From contig NZ_BOMV01000055.1 of the NCBI RefSeq assembly GCF_016862375.1, positions 1 through 64,000 on the forward strand: a stretch of 64,000 nucleotides of DNA, in the 5' to 3' direction. The position numbers and the translations under genes were made by a program. The notes under the pieces are model-generated. The model searched no databases. It was not told the origin of the DNA and worked only from the letters and a program-made list of their open reading frames with translations. Within the stretch, counting starts at the first letter, position 1; every line of letters starts with the position of its first letter. Origin of the DNA: Paractinoplanes rishiriensis. GTDB lineage: Bacteria; Actinomycetota; Actinomycetes; Mycobacteriales; Micromonosporaceae. Shown here piece by piece: positions 62,051 to 64,000 of this stretch.

Positions 62051-63428
62051 TCCACTTCACGCAGTGCTTGTCGACGGCGGCGAACGGCACCCCGTACGCG
62101 TCGCGCGCCGCCTGGTCGTACTCGTTGTCCTGGGTCAGCACCAGCCGGACGAAGTCGAAGAGTTTCCGCTCGCCGTACTTCTTGGCCATGCAGTCGGCGG
62201 CGAAGTGGCTGAGCCCGTAGAACGCGTCGCCGGCCCGGTCCGACGACCGGGCGCCGGGCAGCGCGGGCACCATCGACTTGGCCGCCTTGCGGTTGAGCTG
62301 CCAGCGCACGCTGGACAGGCGCAGGCTGCCGGCGGCCGAGGTCGGCTTCCACCCGATGTACTCGGCGATGCCCTCGCTCAGCCAGGTGTCCTCGGCGGCG
62401 TCCGCCCGGAACGCACCGCTCAGCGTGATCACGTGGCCCAGTTCGTGCTGGAGCGTCAGCCGCAGCACCCGCGCGTCGGTCATCTCCTTCATCCGCAGCA
62501 CCACGTCGATGCCGCGCATGTTGAGCGGCACCGCGAGGCCGATCGCCCAGGCGCTGTCGTTGCCGCCGTACCAGGACTTCCACTGCTTCTCGCCGGCCAG
62601 GAAGATCCGGTACCGGGACGGCGTGGTGCCGAGCATCGCCGCGTACCGGTCGTCCACCACGGCCGCCGCCTCGGCCGCGGCCAGCACGCGCTGCAGGTGT
62701 TTCTGCTGTCCCGCTGCCGCCGCCACGGTCACCCGCTTGCCCTGCGCGAAGGTCAGGTCGCCGCTCTCCCAGGGCAGGGGCTGACGCGGCTCCTTCTGCG
62801 GCGACGCACCGAGGTCGCTGATCACATAGCGCCCGTCCGCCGCTGGCTTTACTACGATTTTCTGTGAAATATACGGGGGTTTTGCCCACTCGGTGGCGGC
62901 CGATTCCGGGCACATCTCGGCGCCGAAGCAATAGCCGATGTCGACCCGCATCGACATCGCGGACGCGTCGCCCTTGACCGGTTGACCGACGCCCGGCCGG
63001 TAGGCGTAACGGGTCACACCGAGCGCCCGGAGTGAGCGGAACAGCTGCCGGTACCGCGTACGGAGACCGGTTTTGCTGGAATCGACGGCCGCGAGCCAGG
63101 CACTCTCGTCTCCCCGCAGCAAGGCCTCGGATTGCGCGGTGAGCGCAGCGACCGCCAGGTCATAAGGCGCCGACGGAGCACTCGGCGCGGCCGGAGCGCT
63201 GGTGGCGGCAACTGCCGCGTCGGTGGGCTCCGCGTCGGGCCGCAAAACCACAAAACCCAGCGCCAGTACGCCGAGAGCACTGCCGGCGGCGACCAGGGCT
63301 TTCCCTTTGCTACGCCGCGGCTTCTCCGGCTCCGGCGGCGGCGCGGCCGGGGGCTCGTAGCCGGCGTCACTGGGCGCGCGCTGGGCCGGGATCGCCGGGG
63401 TGACGGTCTCGGGGCCTTCGGGGGTCAT
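62031..63428 (-). CDS. Membrane-anchored HExxH metallopeptidase-like protein
   Basis: A 465-residue protein with a proline-rich cytosolic start, one membrane helix (about 44-63) and an extracytoplasmic region. That region has a domain (about 85-230) with a cysteine pair and then a gluzincin-like zinc site: LQHELGHVI (HELGH) and, 20 or so residues on, WLSEGIAEYIGW, which would give the third ligand Glu. This resembles peptidase MA-like proteins of actinobacteria. Substrate unknown. The ATG at 63428 has GAGGA upstream; a TTG at 63434 is an alternative. It ends within 20 bases of overlap with the convergent aminotransferase. Confidence 0.82.
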   Translation of the reverse strand: MTPEGPETVTPAIPAQRAPSDAGYEPPAAPPPEPEKPRRSKGKALVAAGSALGVLALGFVVLRPDAEPTDAAVAATSAPAAPSAPSAPYDLAVAALTAQSEALLRGDESAWLAAVDSSKTGLRTRYRQLFRSLRALGVTRYAYRPGVGQPVKGDASAMSMRVDIGYCFGAEMCPESAATEWAKPPYISQKIVVKPAADGRYVISDLGASPQKEPRQPLPWESGDLTFAQGKRVTVAAAAGQQKHLQRVLAAAEAAAVVDDRYAAMLGTTPSRYRIFLAGEKQWKSWYGGNDSAWAIGLAVPLNMRGIDVVLRMKEMTDARVLRLTLQHELGHVITLSGAFRADAAEDTWLSEGIAEYIGWKPTSAAGSLRLSSVRWQLNRKAAKSMVPALPGARSSDRAGDAFYGLSHFAADCMAKKYGERKLFDFVRLVLTQDNEYDQAARDAYGVPFAAVDKHCVKWIREQSR

Positions 63429-63501
63429 GGTCAATCCTCAGGGTCAGCTCGATGGCCCCAAGATCTAACCAGCTTCCGCGCCGGCGCGTGCACCCGTCTT
63501 T

Positions 63502-64000
63502 TTACTCCCCCAGGAAGGGCCCCGCGACGAGCCGCACGGTCCACCGGCGCGACCGTTCCCCGTCACACTGGTACTGCACCGCGACCCCGCTCTCGGCCGC
63601 GCTGCCCCCCGCGATGGTGAGGCACTTGCCGCTGTGCACGTTGGCCAGCTGGGCATCCGAGCTGGGCAGCAGCGTCGTACTCTTCAACGTCCACTGCCGC
63701 GCCGGCCGCCCGTCACAGGCGAACTGCACCGCAAAGTCGTTGTCGTCGCGCCCCTCCCCCGCCACGGTGAGGCACTTGCCACTCTTCACGTTCTGGATGA
63801 CAAATCTCCCACCCAGCGAAACCGGCAGGAATCGCCACCGATAGGCGGGCTCCTTGGTGCAGGTCCGCTGGTTCAGCTTGGCGTTGTCCGCCATGGCCGC
63901 GCCCACGGTGGTGAGGCACTTCCCACTGTTCACATTGACCAGCTGAAACCCCAGCCCGACAACGTCACCGCCACCGTCCCGCCCACCGCCGGCCTGCGAA
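63502..64000 (-). CDS. Ricin-type beta-trefoil lectin domain protein, partial at right edge
   Basis: The C-terminal part of a protein whose frame stays open to base 64000. The visible 166 residues contain a Gly/Asp-rich linker and three repeats with SGKCLT (NSGKCLTTVG, KSGKCLTVAG, HSGKCLTIAG), each followed by a Q..C strand, the pattern of the ricin B-type carbohydrate-binding domain. The full protein is probably secreted and may carry an enzyme domain upstream of the window. The start is not visible. Confidence 0.88.
   Translation of the reverse strand, partial: SQAGGGRDGGGDVVGLGFQLVNVNSGKCLTTVGAAMADNAKLNQRTCTKEPAYRWRFLPVSLGGRFVIQNVKSGKCLTVAGEGRDDNDFAVQFACDGRPARQWTLKSTTLLPSSDAQLANVHSGKCLTIAGGSAAESGVAVQYQCDGERSRRWTVRLVAGPFLGE

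Overview
The window is about 73% G+C with strong G/C bias at third codon positions, many GTG starts, GTGA/ATGA stop-start overlaps and large families of secreted CBM2 enzymes, MFS exporters and Ser/Thr kinases. This fits a filamentous actinobacterium, most likely Micromonosporaceae (Actinoplanes or Micromonospora type). The genus is an inference from style and gene content. No rRNA, tRNA, CRISPR array or complete insertion sequence was seen, so this reads as chromosome arm rather than an integrated element.

Layout. 0.2-3.6 kb: an amidohydrolase and a SulP anion transporter. 3.6-10.6 kb: a complete protocatechuate/4-hydroxybenzoate block. The left-pointing operon pcaH-G-B-L-I-J, every junction overlapping, faces an IclR regulator followed by pobA. 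Two matching 15-bp inverted repeats mark likely regulator sites. 10.5-14.6 kb: a YibE/F membrane protein and a divergent three-gene unit (PF03773-type permease, its TIGR03943 partner, a beta-propeller protein). 14.7-17.5 kb: two secreted xylan-degrading enzymes, a CE1-type esterase and a GH10 xylanase, both with CBM2. 17.8-20.4 kb: a membrane protein and a tartrate/malate dehydrogenase with its LysR regulator and a T-N11-A operator. 20.4-24.4 kb: an assimilatory nitrate reductase fused to a CysJ-type flavoprotein, with a GlnR-like box. 24.5-33.4 kb: small membrane and unknown proteins, a ThrE-like exporter, an M20 peptidase and two divergent MFS exporters.

33.4-44.7 kb: a rifamycin phosphotransferase facing a serine hydrolase, an epoxide-hydrolase-like protein that has lost its catalytic residues next to a TetR regulator with two operators, an aldo-keto reductase, a GntR/membrane-protein pair, a secreted sugar dehydrogenase and small genes. 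44.7-48.8 kb is the most accessory-looking part: short tandem repeats, a Ser/Thr kinase, small orphans, a decayed signal peptidase and a cold-shock gene beside a hairpin with a T-rich tract.

48.8-56.0 kb: a tandem glycine riboswitch precedes sdaA. After sdaA, with gaps of only 15 and 5 bases, come a 1733-residue Ser/Thr kinase-ATPase-GAF-GGDEF protein and a VOC protein. Glycine sensing, serine catabolism and a c-di-GMP signalling protein may therefore share one transcript. 56.0-60.7 kb encodes a 1540-residue membrane-anchored NACHT ATPase with a long HEAT-like array, resembling bacterial NLR-type defence proteins; it is the best candidate here for an undescribed system. The window ends with a MocR-type aminotransferase, a membrane-anchored HExxH peptidase and a ricin-type lectin cut by the right edge.
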